In this document: positions 1 through 8,920 of the stretch, in pieces
How the letters are laid out: every line of letters begins with the position of its first letter
How positions within the stretch are numbered: position 1 is the stretch's first letter
Origin: a bacterium
GTDB lineage: Bacteria; Desulfobacterota; Desulfocorpusculales; Desulfocorpusculum
DNA length: 64,000 bases
NCBI GenBank assembly: GCA_037481695.1
Contig: JBBFLE010000005.1
Location: forward strand, 1 to 64,000
Reading direction: 5' to 3'
The notes under the pieces: generated by a model
Databases searched by the model: none
What the model saw: only the letters and a program-made list of their open reading frames with translations
What the model was told of the DNA's origin: nothing
Made by a program: the position numbers and the translations under genes

Positions 1-133
1 CAGATGACACGCGAAAACCTCAAATGCACGTAAAGCGAAATCTGGGTTTATGATAATCTTAAAATTGATTGGCTGGCTCCTGTGGCAGGGGCCCATCATG
101 GGCAGAGACAACCAATGAGGCGGGGGTGGCAAG

Positions 134-850
134 GTGGCAGAACAAAAAGTGAATCCTCAAGAACTGTCTCAAAACAATGGCAAACAAGGAAGACCTGCCT
201 GGGTGGCAGTAAAAGGTGAGGTTTATGATCTCTCCCAAAGCAGGCTTTGGAGAGCAGGGGAACACATGAAGCGTCACCAGGCGGGAAAGGATTTAAGCTC
301 AGAGATCCTGGCAGCGCCCCACGGCCTAGAGGTCTTGGAAAGGGAGGCTGTAAAAAAGGTGGGTCTTTTGGTTCAAGAGGAGTCCCAAGAGGATATTCCC
401 CTGTTCCTGGAAAGGCTTTTGGGGAGATTTCCCATTTTGAGAAGGCATCCCCATCCCATGATGGTACATTTTCCCATTGCTTACTTGTTGGGAGCTGCTT
501 TGCTGCTATTGGTGCAAAGCTTAATGCCCGCCTGGGTGATCTTGGAAAGGGCAGCCTTTGTCATGCTTGCCATGGCAATTCTTTTCACACCCCCTGCCAT
601 CATCACGGGGCTCATTACCTGGTGGGTGAACTATGGGGCCAGGCCCATGCAGCCAGTGAAACGCAAGCTTTATCTGGCCGTAGTACTGGGCCTGGTGGAA
701 ATGCTCTCCTTGCTGCTTAGGTTCAGAGGGCCGGTGCAAGGGGATCTGATGGAGGCCATTTATGGGGGGTGCACGGCTGTGATGGCCCTTTGCGTGGTGG
801 GGCTGGGCTGGTATGGGGGGCATCTGAGTTTTCCTTATGAAAAGAGGTGA
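134..850 (+). CDS. Cytochrome b5-like domain fused to DUF2231-type membrane domain
   Basis: A 238-residue protein starting at GTG. Residues about 18-80 look like the short bacterial cytochrome b5 haem-binding domain: AWVAVKGEVYDLSQS, then GEHMKRHQAGKDL and APHG. His48 and His63 are the likely haem ligands by position. From about residue 104 the chain is membrane-embedded, opening with HPHPMMVHFPIAYLLG, which is typical of DUF2231, and has about four hydrophobic segments (116-130, 139-162, 180-196, 213-228). Two further haem-ligand candidates (His107, His112) sit at the mouth of the membrane domain. Inference: a membrane electron-transfer protein. It ends four bases before the sensor kinase, so the two are probably cotranscribed. 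The start is uncertain because no strong ribosome site precedes the GTG. Confidence 0.72.
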   Translation: MAEQKVNPQELSQNNGKQGRPAWVAVKGEVYDLSQSRLWRAGEHMKRHQAGKDLSSEILAAPHGLEVLEREAVKKVGLLVQEESQEDIPLFLERLLGRFPILRRHPHPMMVHFPIAYLLGAALLLLVQSLMPAWVILERAAFVMLAMAILFTPPAIITGLITWWVNYGARPMQPVKRKLYLAVVLGLVEMLSLLLRFRGPVQGDLMEAIYGGCTAVMALCVVGLGWYGGHLSFPYEKR

Positions 851-853
851 GAC

Positions 854-2875
854 ATGTGGGGCGAGGTGGATCCCCGATGCCAAATGTGGCTTGAGGCTTT
901 GACAGCTTCCACGGTAGCTTTGGAAAGTTGTCCCTTTGAGGCTCAGGAACTGGCCAAGGCCTTGAAACCTCTGGCAGAGAACTCCAAAGGTTCTGCAGCC
1001 TTGATGCTCATGAGATTTCTGCAAGACAAGGCTGCTTACCTGGAGGTCGTGGCCAGGTATCCAGAAGAAGATCTCTTGGTGTCAGGAAGCCCCTGGCCCC
1101 AAGAAATGGTGGATGTTTCCCATCTTCCTGCATACTGGCTTGAAAACCTAAAGGCAGGAAGGCCTGTCTTGGAGAAGAATCCCCAAACCCCAGTACTGGG
1201 GCAGTGGCAAAACCTCCTCATATTTCCCTTGTGCCTGGAAAAAGAGCTATCGGCTCTGCTTTGCCTGGGGAACTACCAGGAGGCCAGGGAAGGCCTGGTA
1301 TTTGAAGGGTTGAAGACTGCTTCGGGGATTTTTACTCTTTGGCTTGGCTGGTTAAACGAGAAAAGGCGGCTTGAGGATTTCATCCAGTTCATGCCTAATC
1401 CCACCTTTGTGATGCACAGAAGAGGTCACATCACGGCCTGGAACCGCGCCACCGAGGAGATGACTGGCTGGGAAGCATCCAGGGTTCTCAACAAAGGGGA
1501 CTATGAGCATGCCATTCCCTACTATGGCATCAGAAGACCCATCCTGTGTAATCTGATTCTAGAGCCAGACCCTTATTGGGAGAGCACGTATCCGGAATTC
1601 CATAGAGTGGGGAATGATCTTTACACACTCTCTTTTTGCCCGGCTCTTCCCGAGGGAGGAGCTTATCTGACCACCAAGACTTCCAAAGTCTTCGACGTGA
1701 CAGGCAGGCTCTGGGGCTCCATACACACGGTCAGAGACGTTACCAGGGAGAGGCAGATAGAAAGGAGCCTCCACAGATCCGAGTCAATGTACAGGGCCAT
1801 TACGGATTTTGCAGGCATAGGCATGATGCTCCTGCAGCGGGACAGGGTGACCTACTGCAATGAGCAGATGTCCAATTTTTTGGGATCTGCTCAAGGCTTC
1901 TCCAGCCTGGAAGAGCTCCTGGGCCGTGTTCATCAAGAGCAAAGGGAGGCCATAAAGCTTGCCATGGAAAGGCTCCTGGAAGGCAAACAGGACTCCTTCA
2001 GACTGGAAATCAAGCTGCAAAGGGAAGGCCAAACCAGGCATTGCCAGTGTTTTGCCCAGGTGGTGGAATACGAAGAGCAGCCCACTGTTTGCTTCATCAT
2101 GGAGGACGTGACAGAACAGAAGGAGTTGGCTCACAAGGCAAGACTCAATGAACTGCGCATGTATCATGAAGATCGCCTCACTGCCCTGGGGGTTATGGCT
2201 GCCGGAATAGCCCACGAGTTGAACCAACCCTTGAACACCATCAGGGTCATCACCGATGGATTGCTTTTCGGGCGGGATCAGGGCTGGAGTCTGGAACAAG
2301 AGGAGCTGTACGAGAACCTGGAGATGGTCTCAAGGCAGGTAGTGAGGATGTCTGAGGTCATAAGAAACATAAGGGATTTTGCCAGGGAGGATAGATTTCA
2401 AACTGAAGATGAGGTTAACCCCAACCAGGCGGTGCAGGGGGTCTTCTCCATGATTGGCCGGCAGCTTGAGGCCCACGGGATAAAGGTTCAAAAGCTTCTG
2501 GACAGCTCACTTCCAACTGTGAGAGGAAGGTTGAGCCGTCTGGAGCAGGTGGTCATGAACATGATAGTCAATGCCAGACAGGCCTTGGACGACTGCGGCA
2601 AGGAAGACAAAGAACTGCGGGTTCAGACCTTTTCGTCCAACGGATGTATTTGCATCCAGGTGGCAGATAATGCCACGGGTGTGGACCCTGGAATCATGTC
2701 CAAGATCTTTGATCCCTTTTTCACCACCAAGGAGGTGGGTAAGGGAACTGGTCTGGGCTTGACCATAAGTCAATCCATAGTGGCCGAGATGGGAGGGACC
2801 ATGGAGGTCTTCAACAATGAACAAGGTGGAGCCACCTTTGTGGTGAAGCTTCCATTGAAGGGAGAGAGATGTTGA
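854..2875 (+). CDS. PAS-domain sensor histidine kinase, soluble
   Basis: A 673-residue histidine kinase with no obvious membrane segment, so it probably senses a cytoplasmic signal. An N-terminal region of about 170 residues (GAF-like or unassigned) is followed by two PAS-like domains (about 178-300 and 312-430). Then come HisKA with the H box GIAHELNQPLN (phospho-acceptor His454) and a GHKL ATPase domain with NMIVNARQALDD (N box) and KGTGLGLTI (G2 box). AGAGGTGA lies upstream of the ATG. The last codons overlap the start of the sigma-54 activator at 2869, the usual arrangement for a cognate pair. Inference: it reports the methyl-donor substrate or redox state and controls the island downstream. 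Confidence 0.9.
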   Translation: MWGEVDPRCQMWLEALTASTVALESCPFEAQELAKALKPLAENSKGSAALMLMRFLQDKAAYLEVVARYPEEDLLVSGSPWPQEMVDVSHLPAYWLENLKAGRPVLEKNPQTPVLGQWQNLLIFPLCLEKELSALLCLGNYQEAREGLVFEGLKTASGIFTLWLGWLNEKRRLEDFIQFMPNPTFVMHRRGHITAWNRATEEMTGWEASRVLNKGDYEHAIPYYGIRRPILCNLILEPDPYWESTYPEFHRVGNDLYTLSFCPALPEGGAYLTTKTSKVFDVTGRLWGSIHTVRDVTRERQIERSLHRSESMYRAITDFAGIGMMLLQRDRVTYCNEQMSNFLGSAQGFSSLEELLGRVHQEQREAIKLAMERLLEGKQDSFRLEIKLQREGQTRHCQCFAQVVEYEEQPTVCFIMEDVTEQKELAHKARLNELRMYHEDRLTALGVMAAGIAHELNQPLNTIRVITDGLLFGRDQGWSLEQEELYENLEMVSRQVVRMSEVIRNIRDFAREDRFQTEDEVNPNQAVQGVFSMIGRQLEAHGIKVQKLLDSSLPTVRGRLSRLEQVVMNMIVNARQALDDCGKEDKELRVQTFSSNGCICIQVADNATGVDPGIMSKIFDPFFTTKEVGKGTGLGLTISQSIVAEMGGTMEVFNNEQGGATFVVKLPLKGERC

Positions 2876-4326
2876 ATCTCTTGCTGGTGGATGACGAGCC
2901 TGATGTAAGGAAGAGCCTGTCGCAGTTTCTGGAAAAGCTGGGGCACAAGGTGGTCACGGCTGCCAGCGGTCTGGATGGTTTGAGGGAGTTCCATTGCTTT
3001 GAATTTGACGTTGTCATAACAGACATAAAAATGCCGGGCATGGATGGACTGGAGCTTCTTCGCAGAATAAAGGAGGTGGAGCGCTCGGCCGTGGACGTGA
3101 TCGTGGTGACAGGCCACGGTGACATGGAAAACGCCATCAAGGCCCTCAAGTACGGAGCCTTTGATTACTTGCAGAAACCCATAAACGTCAGAGAGCTGGC
3201 CATCACACTAGAGAGGGCAGAGCAGTATCGGACCCTGAGGGAGAACTACAGCCGTCTGAAACGCGATTTCCAAGAGATGGTGGATCAGGAAACAAGAAAT
3301 TATAAAGGTGCAGCCGAGCAATTGCGGGAGGCGTACTTAAGGGAACTGGGATTGGGGGATATAGCTGTTTACTCGGAATCCATGAGAAAGGTGGTGGAAC
3401 TGGCGGAGAAATACAGCTTGGACAGAAGCATCCCTGTATTGATTCAAGGGGAGACGGGCACTGGCAAAGAGCTCATAGCTAGGTACATACACTACTATGC
3501 TGGAGCCCGAAGCCCCTTCGTGGCCCTCAACTGCGGAGCCATTTCCCAGGATCTTCTGGAGGCAGAGCTTTTCGGTCACGAACCAGGAGCGTATACCGGG
3601 GCTACGGCCACAGGGAGAATGGGAAAGCTGGAGGCGGCCCAGGGGGGCAGTATCTTCTTGGATGAGATAGGTGAGATGGATCTGGCAGCACAGGTGAAGC
3701 TCCTAAGAGCCCTGGAACAGAAGCGTTTTTACCGTGTAGGGGGTATAAAGGAGATCCCGGTGGATGTGCGCATCATAAGCGCCACCAACAAGGATCTTCA
3801 AAAGGAAATCTCGGAGGGGCGTTTCCGGCAGGACCTCTACTACAGGATAAACGTGGGTTTCATAAGGATTCCTCCCCTCAGGGAGCGAAGAGAAAGCATA
3901 GTGCCTTTGGCCTTCAACCTGGCCCAGAAGGCTTTTTCCAGAAGGGGAAAACGATTTCCAGGCTTCACGAGGGAGGCCGAGGAGTTCCTGTGTTCCCTGA
4001 ACTGGCCCGGCAATGTGAGGCAGTTAAAAAATGCCATGGAACGCCTGGCGGTTCTGGGCCCCTGGGAAAAGGTAGACAAGAGGGAATTGTGCTTCCTGGA
4101 GGGCGAGGAAAAGGAGCACAAGGCTCCAGGAGAGATGCGCTTTGTGCTTGGTTTGGATGAGTTCGATCTGCCGGATGGAAGCCTGGATCTGGAATCCTTG
4201 ATCCGGCTGGTCATAGGCAGGACCATGGAGAAATTCGGTGGGAATCAGACCAGGGCGGCCAGATATCTTGGAATATCCAGACGAGTGCTCCAGGGACATT
4301 TGAAAAGAATGCAGGCATTGGGATGA
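2869..4326 (+). CDS. NtrC-family sigma-54-dependent response regulator
   Basis: 485 residues. A receiver domain (about 1-115; acidic pair Asp8/Asp9, phospho-acceptor Asp52 in VVITDIKMPGMDG, Lys103) is followed by a linker and a AAA+ domain with Walker A GETGTGKE (194-201) and Walker B SIFLDEIGEM. A C-terminal Fis-type helix-turn-helix (NQTRAARYLGISRR) ends the protein. The sigma-54 contact loop reads GAYTGA rather than the usual GAFTGA (240-245), a conservative aromatic change. The gene overlaps the kinase gene by 7 bases. A tandem palindrome and a -24/-12 promoter lie directly downstream, so it very probably activates the methyl-transfer operon starting at 4650. Confidence 0.93.
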   Translation: MLNLLLVDDEPDVRKSLSQFLEKLGHKVVTAASGLDGLREFHCFEFDVVITDIKMPGMDGLELLRRIKEVERSAVDVIVVTGHGDMENAIKALKYGAFDYLQKPINVRELAITLERAEQYRTLRENYSRLKRDFQEMVDQETRNYKGAAEQLREAYLRELGLGDIAVYSESMRKVVELAEKYSLDRSIPVLIQGETGTGKELIARYIHYYAGARSPFVALNCGAISQDLLEAELFGHEPGAYTGATATGRMGKLEAAQGGSIFLDEIGEMDLAAQVKLLRALEQKRFYRVGGIKEIPVDVRIISATNKDLQKEISEGRFRQDLYYRINVGFIRIPPLRERRESIVPLAFNLAQKAFSRRGKRFPGFTREAEEFLCSLNWPGNVRQLKNAMERLAVLGPWEKVDKRELCFLEGEEKEHKAPGEMRFVLGLDEFDLPDGSLDLESLIRLVIGRTMEKFGGNQTRAARYLGISRRVLQGHLKRMQALG

Positions 4327-4337
4327 ACTGCCCCACC

Positions 4338-4354
4338 AGGGGCACACTGCCCCT
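4338..4354 (+). terminator. Short hairpin after the regulator gene
   Basis: Inverted repeat AGGGGCA-CAC-TGCCCCT with a 7-bp stem and 3-base loop, 12 bases after the stop codon of the activator gene. No T-tract follows, so it is at best a weak or Rho-assisted terminator and may simply separate the regulator transcript from the operon. Confidence 0.3.
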
Positions 4355-4357
4355 TCT

Positions 4358-4377
4358 GGTGCACCCTTTGGTGCACC
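4358..4377. promoter_or_regulatory. Tandem GGTGCACC palindromes, candidate NtrC-type enhancer
   Basis: The self-complementary octamer GGTGCACC occurs twice (4358-4365 and 4370-4377) with four bases between. Read across the spacer it forms TGCACC-N4-GGTGCA, which differs from the well-known enterobacterial NtrC site TGCACC-N5-GGTGCA by one spacer base. Its centre is about 116 bases upstream of the predicted start site of the sigma-54 promoter at 4458, a normal distance for an upstream activating sequence. The adjacent NtrC-family regulator is the obvious candidate to bind it. Confidence 0.65.
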
Positions 4378-4457
4378 TACTAGGAGCTGCCAGAGGGAAC
4401 TGGTATTTAACTCGTTGAAATCCAATTCTTTCCATGTTGGTCAAGCCCCAGCTTAAA

Positions 4458-4473
4458 AGGCACAAAGCTTGCT
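4458..4473 (+). promoter_or_regulatory. Sigma-54 (-24/-12) promoter
   Basis: AGGCAC-AAAGC-TTGC matches the consensus TGGCAC-N5-TTGC at every position except the first, with the strict GG-to-GC spacing of 12. The -12 GC lies at 4471-4472, giving a predicted start near 4484 and a leader of about 165 bases before the ATG at 4650. The rest of the 323-base gap (4327-4649) holds the enhancer-like palindromes and the short hairpin; I see no gene in it. The promoter should drive the methyltransferase and transporter genes downstream. Confidence 0.72.
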
Positions 4474-4649
4474 TTTGACAATCTAGACTTTATGAGCTCC
4501 AAGGGCCAAGCAGAGTTCAGTCTGCTTGTCTTGGCTGATGGGCTCTTTTAGATGCATCCCATGTTGGCTCAAAAAACAAGCCACTGAGTTGTCCCTGGAA
4601 CTGGAAGCCTTGGGGTACATGTTGGCTTAAGATCTCGGTCTGGGGGTGT

Positions 4650-5447
4650 ATGGTGATCATCATAGCAGAGCGGATAAACGCCTCCCGCAAGCACATAGCC
4701 CAGGCCATAGCAACAAGAAACGCTGGCTTCCTTCAAAACGAGGTCAAGGCGCAGGTGCAGGCAGGGGCTCATTATATAGATGTGAATGCCGGGACCTTTG
4801 TGGGGGAAGAAGCCAAGCATCTGGCATGGGTCATCCAGACCGTTCAGGAGGTCACAGAGCTTCCCCTTTGTATAGATAGCCCTGATCCTTCTGTCATAGA
4901 GGCGGTCTTGCCCCTTGTACGCTCTAGGCCCATGATCAACTCCATAACCCTTGAGCCAGGTAGGCTCCAGGGCATGCTCCCCCTCGTGTCAGAGTACTCA
5001 ACCAAGGTCATAGCTCTTTGCCAGGCCGAAGACGAGATAGCCGAGACAGCAGAGGCCAAGCTGAGAATGGCCGACAAGCTTGTGGAGAAGGTTACAGCGG
5101 CCGGAGTGCCTTTGGAGGATCTTTTCATTGACCCCCTGGTGTACCCTCTGGCCACCAATCCGGTCTCGGCAGTGCAGACTCTGGAAGCCATTGCTCAGAT
5201 CATGGCCCGCTTCCCAGGAGTGCACACCACCTGTGGGCTGAGCAATGTGTCCCATGGACTTCCCAACAGAAAGCTGGTGAACCGGACTTTTCTGGTGGCA
5301 GCCATCACCAGGGGGCTGGATTCGGCCATATTGGATCCCACGGACAAACAGATTTACGGAGCCTTGAAGGCCGCAGAGGTGGTAATGGGGAAAGATGAGT
5401 TTTGCATGGAGTACATCACGGCCTTCAGAGAGGGTCGGCTGGAATGA
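4650..5447 (+). CDS. Pterin-binding (MtrH/AcsE-like) methyltransferase
   Basis: 265 residues, the usual size for the corrinoid:tetrahydrofolate methyltransferase family (AcsE, MtvA, MtrH-like). It opens with IIIAERINASRKH, the family's ERIN signature, followed by AGAHYIDVNAGT and LCIDSPDPS, which build the pterin-binding TIM barrel. TTCGLSNVSHGLPNR late in the chain is also typical. Role by family: it moves a methyl group between a methyl-corrinoid protein and tetrahydrofolate, joining demethylation to the Wood-Ljungdahl pathway. GGGGGTG precedes the ATG. It is the first gene behind the sigma-54 promoter; the corrinoid partners lie at 10476, 17367 and 18032. Direction of transfer and the exact pterin are not shown by sequence. 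Confidence 0.88.
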   Translation: MVIIIAERINASRKHIAQAIATRNAGFLQNEVKAQVQAGAHYIDVNAGTFVGEEAKHLAWVIQTVQEVTELPLCIDSPDPSVIEAVLPLVRSRPMINSITLEPGRLQGMLPLVSEYSTKVIALCQAEDEIAETAEAKLRMADKLVEKVTAAGVPLEDLFIDPLVYPLATNPVSAVQTLEAIAQIMARFPGVHTTCGLSNVSHGLPNRKLVNRTFLVAAITRGLDSAILDPTDKQIYGALKAAEVVMGKDEFCMEYITAFREGRLE

Positions 5448-5523
5448 GCCTGGACCCTGGGGGTCGGGGTAGGGAGCGTTCATCGCTTCCCGAGAGCCAT
5501 AGAACACCAATGGGAGGTGTGCC

Positions 5524-6837
5524 ATGTCCAGGAACCGCAGGGATTTCATCAAGACAGCCGGTGCGGGAATGGTGGGTGCCGGAGCCACCATGGCTTTGGG
5601 TGGGCAGTGGGCTTGGGGTGCTGCCCCTGAAGGGGTGCCCAAGGAGCCAGTCAAGATAGGGGTGATGGCCGCCCAGTCGGGGGTCATGGCAGTGCCTGGT
5701 GTGGCTGCTCTGACCGCATCCAAGATCTGGGCTGAGAAGGTCAATCAATCGGGGGGTATCCTTGGCCGCATGGTGGAGCTCAAGGTGGAGGAAGAGACAG
5801 GGGCCAAGGAAACGGTGGAGAAGTTCAAGAAACTCACCTTGCAAGAAAAGGTAGATGTGGTGGTGGGGCTCATGTCCACGGGCAATGGTCAGGCAGTGGG
5901 GCAGGAGGCAGAAGCGCTCAAGCAGCTTTGGCTTAGCTGGGATGCCACCACCCAAAAGGGCGTTGTGGAGGGGCAGCCTGTGGCCAACTACAGCTTCAGA
6001 AGCGTGGACAACGAGCTGGAGGCCATAGCAGGGGCCATCATGACAGCCAAGCATTTTCCCAACATCAAGAAGGTGGCTGGCATCAACAATGACTACTCCT
6101 ACGGCCGGGACTGCTGGGAGTCCTACTGCAGGGTTCTCAAGATGTACAACCCCAACGTGAGCTTCGAGGAATCCATCTTTCTGAAGCTGGGGGAGACCGA
6201 GTTCTCGGCGGCCATCGATGCCTTGGCTGCCAAAAAGCCAGATCTGATCATGAGCAGCTTCTGGAGCGGAGACACCACCATCTTCCTGAAACAGGCTGCT
6301 GCCAAGAAGCTCTTCGAGAATATCAAGGGCTGTTTCACAACAGGTGGTGGAGTCCATGATACTCTAAAGAAGGAGTTCACCCCCGAGGGCCTGATACTGG
6401 GTTATAACAGCATGTATTTCCGCTGGACCGACAACTGGCCCATGTTGAATGACTTCATCAAGATCTATTACGAGAGAACCAAGACCTATCCAGTGTACGA
6501 GTGCGACCATGCCTGGTTCGTGCTTCAGGCGTACAAGGCCGCGGTGGAGAAGTGCTACAGCCTGACCAAGAAGTGGCCCACAAAGGAGCAGGTCATAGAG
6601 GCATTGAGGGGAATTCAGGTTCCATCCCTTTCGGGTTACAGGGGCTATCGCAAGGACAACAAGCAGGAGTGTTGTTTCTTCATGGGAGTCACGACCCACA
6701 AGAACCCCTATGACTTTGTGACCATTGACCCTGTACAAATCTTTCCCTCTGCCAGCATCCAGAAACCCGAAGGCTACACATTCGACCAGTGGATGAAGGA
6801 GTGGGAAAAACAGGTGCAGGAGCTCAAGAAAACCTGA
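5524..6837 (+). CDS. ABC importer substrate-binding protein (LivJ-like, Tat signal)
   Basis: 437 residues of the Peripla_BP_6 (branched-chain amino acid type) family. The N-terminus MSRNRRDFIKTAGAGMV is a twin-arginine signal with a hydrophobic stretch ending near GGQWAWGAA, so the protein is probably exported already folded. The mature part begins PVKIGVMAAQSGVMAVPG. Liv-type binding proteins in anaerobes often bind aromatic or other carboxylates rather than amino acids, so the ligand cannot be read from family alone. GGGAGGTG precedes the ATG. Permease and ATPase genes follow in the normal order. Confidence 0.9.
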   Translation: MSRNRRDFIKTAGAGMVGAGATMALGGQWAWGAAPEGVPKEPVKIGVMAAQSGVMAVPGVAALTASKIWAEKVNQSGGILGRMVELKVEEETGAKETVEKFKKLTLQEKVDVVVGLMSTGNGQAVGQEAEALKQLWLSWDATTQKGVVEGQPVANYSFRSVDNELEAIAGAIMTAKHFPNIKKVAGINNDYSYGRDCWESYCRVLKMYNPNVSFEESIFLKLGETEFSAAIDALAAKKPDLIMSSFWSGDTTIFLKQAAAKKLFENIKGCFTTGGGVHDTLKKEFTPEGLILGYNSMYFRWTDNWPMLNDFIKIYYERTKTYPVYECDHAWFVLQAYKAAVEKCYSLTKKWPTKEQVIEALRGIQVPSLSGYRGYRKDNKQECCFFMGVTTHKNPYDFVTIDPVQIFPSASIQKPEGYTFDQWMKEWEKQVQELKKT

Positions 6838-7004
6838 GCACATAATAAAGGGCCGCTTTTTCGAGGCAGGATCAGGCCTGCTCTTGCCGCCTGATTGATG
6901 GGCGGCCTAGGCTGGGCTCAACAAGGGGCGGCCTCCTGCAGGATATATCATTTGTGGGGGCCGCCCTGGGTCATGAAGCCTGCTGGGCAGAGGGCATTCT
7001 CAAT

Positions 7005-7886
7005 ATGGCGACGTTGCTAAACATTTTATCAAGCGGCGTTTTTCATGCCTCCATACTGTTTCTGGTGGCATCCGGGTTGCAGCTGGTCTTCGGAGTGCAG
7101 AAGGTCTTTAACCTGGCATGCGGCAGCTTTTACGCCCTGGGTGCTTACCTGGGCATCACCTTCGTGGATGTTTTCACAGGTAGGGGCGGTCCGCCTCTTC
7201 TGGCATTCATTCCCCTTTTGGCAGCAGGGATACTGCTGGGAGCCTTGGGCCCTGTGGTGGAAAGAGGGCTTTTGCGATTTGTGTACAATCGGGACGAGAG
7301 CTTCCAGTTGTTGCTCACATTCTCGGTGGTGCTCATGCTGGAGGATGTGATCAGGTTTTTCTGGGGCACGTACCCGAGATCCCCCAAGGGGGTTTACCTG
7401 GCCTTTGGCACCCTTCATGTGGGAGGGGCCGCCATTCCGGTTTACAACCTCTTGGTGATTGCGGCCTCACTACTGGTGGCCTTGTTGATGGGATACTTGC
7501 TTGAGAAAACCAGGTTCGGCAAGATCATCAGGGCAACCGCATCCAACAGCGAGATGGTCCAGGCCCTGGGCATCAGGAGCTCAGTGGTCTATGTGAAGGT
7601 CTTCACCCTGGGCACCATCCTGGGCACAGTGGGAGGTGCCCTTGTCATACCCACCACCGCCGCAGTCTCCGAGATGGCCGTTCACCTGATTGTGCTGGCA
7701 TTTGCCGTGGTGGTCATAGGCGGATTGGGGAGCATGAAAGGGGCTTTCCTGGGGGCGCTTCTGGTGGGACTTCTCAAGTCAGTTTCCATAGCGGTTTATC
7801 CGGAGCTGGAGATGATGCTCATCTATCTCATAGTTATTGGAGTATTGGTGCTAAGGCCACAGGGGCTCTTCGGAGGCGCGTCATGA
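7005..7886 (+). CDS. Liv-type ABC transporter permease (LivH-like)
   Basis: About 293 residues from the ATG at 7005 (MATLLNILSSG); an upstream in-frame GTG at 6954 would add 17 non-hydrophobic residues and lacks a good ribosome site. It is a polytopic membrane protein with the LivH pattern, beginning HASILFLVASGLQLVFGV and ending VIGVLVLRPQGLFGG. It forms half of the membrane channel with the next gene, whose ATG overlaps its last codon. Confidence 0.9.
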   Translation: MATLLNILSSGVFHASILFLVASGLQLVFGVQKVFNLACGSFYALGAYLGITFVDVFTGRGGPPLLAFIPLLAAGILLGALGPVVERGLLRFVYNRDESFQLLLTFSVVLMLEDVIRFFWGTYPRSPKGVYLAFGTLHVGGAAIPVYNLLVIAASLLVALLMGYLLEKTRFGKIIRATASNSEMVQALGIRSSVVYVKVFTLGTILGTVGGALVIPTTAAVSEMAVHLIVLAFAVVVIGGLGSMKGAFLGALLVGLLKSVSIAVYPELEMMLIYLIVIGVLVLRPQGLFGGAS

Positions 7887-8920
7887 TGTTGGGCGCACCC
7901 GAGAAAATGGGATCCAACAACGCTGCTGGGGCAGCGAGAAGGGCTTGGCATCCTTGGGTCCTGATGGCCGGATTCTTACTGGTGGCCATTGGCTGGCCTC
8001 TTGTGGGGAGGGACTATCAGGTTTACTTGAGCCTCTCGTTCTTCTCCTACTCCATAGCCCTGCTGGGTTTGAACCTGCTTTTCAATTACACAGGGCTCAT
8101 ATCCTTTGGACATGCCCTCTTCATAGGAATAGGAGGATACACCGCTGCTTTCATGACCCACAAGTATTCTTTACTGAACATGGAATTGATCATTCTGATA
8201 GCAGTTTTCTTGAGCGGGCTTGTGGCCCTGCTCATAGGCCTCATCTGTGTAAGGTACATAAAGATATACTTTGCCATGCTTACCCTGGCCTTCGGGATGC
8301 TCTTCCATTCCTTTTTGATGAAGACTTACAGTCTCACCGGTGGTGACGAGGGAATGCATGTAATGCAGCCCAAGCTTCTTGGGTTTGATCTGAGCCACAT
8401 GGACAAGATGAGCTTTTTTTCAGGGCCATATTATTACTACAACCTGGTTTTCTTTGCACTGGCCTCCTATCTGATGTGGAGAATAGTCCATTCCCACTTC
8501 GGGCTTTGCATTCAGGCCATAAGGGACAATCCGGACAAGGCCGAGTACCTGGGCATCTCCATAAGGAGGTACAGGCTCTATGCCTTTGTGATCTCGGGTT
8601 GTTTCACGGGCCTGGGCGGAGCCTTGATGGCTCCTGTTACCGGGCACATGGATCCGGCCATGGTCTTCTGGACCCACTCTGGAGACATGGTCTTCATGAC
8701 ACTGCTGGGTGGCTTCAGCAACTTCTTTGGACCCATGCTGGGCTCCCTGGTGTTCATCTTTCTCAGGGATACGGTGAGCTCTTTCACGGAGTACTGGCGT
8801 TTCATCTTCGGGGCTTTGCTTGCAGCCCTTGTAATACTGGCTCCCGGGGGGCTCATGGAACTTCTCTCCAGGGGGTGGGCCGCCGTGGGAGGGCTTAGGT
8901 CCAAGGAGCAAGGCTCATGA
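7883..8920 (+). CDS. Liv-type ABC transporter permease (LivM-like)
   Basis: 345 residues, polytopic. The segment LNLLFNYTGLISFGHALF is the hallmark of LivM proteins, and the EAA-like loop contains IQAIRDNPDKAEYLGI. The ATG overlaps the stop of the LivH-like gene (ATGA) and the stop overlaps the next ATG, showing translational coupling through the importer genes. It pairs with the 7005 product in the inner membrane. Confidence 0.9.
   Translation: MMLGAPEKMGSNNAAGAARRAWHPWVLMAGFLLVAIGWPLVGRDYQVYLSLSFFSYSIALLGLNLLFNYTGLISFGHALFIGIGGYTAAFMTHKYSLLNMELIILIAVFLSGLVALLIGLICVRYIKIYFAMLTLAFGMLFHSFLMKTYSLTGGDEGMHVMQPKLLGFDLSHMDKMSFFSGPYYYYNLVFFALASYLMWRIVHSHFGLCIQAIRDNPDKAEYLGISIRRYRLYAFVISGCFTGLGGALMAPVTGHMDPAMVFWTHSGDMVFMTLLGGFSNFFGPMLGSLVFIFLRDTVSSFTEYWRFIFGALLAALVILAPGGLMELLSRGWAAVGGLRSKEQGS

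Noticed and set aside
521-1024. Long minus-strand frame opposite the first two genes
   Set aside because: It is a shadow of the plus-strand genes; its translation has no family character and no ribosome site.
4327-4649. Cobalamin riboswitch ahead of the corrinoid genes
   Set aside because: No B12-box-like sequence with the conserved core was found here or before the other corrinoid genes.
5448-5523. GC-rich gap before the Tat binding protein as a possible tRNA or structured RNA
   Set aside because: No TpsiC loop (GTTCRANY) and no cloverleaf pairing.
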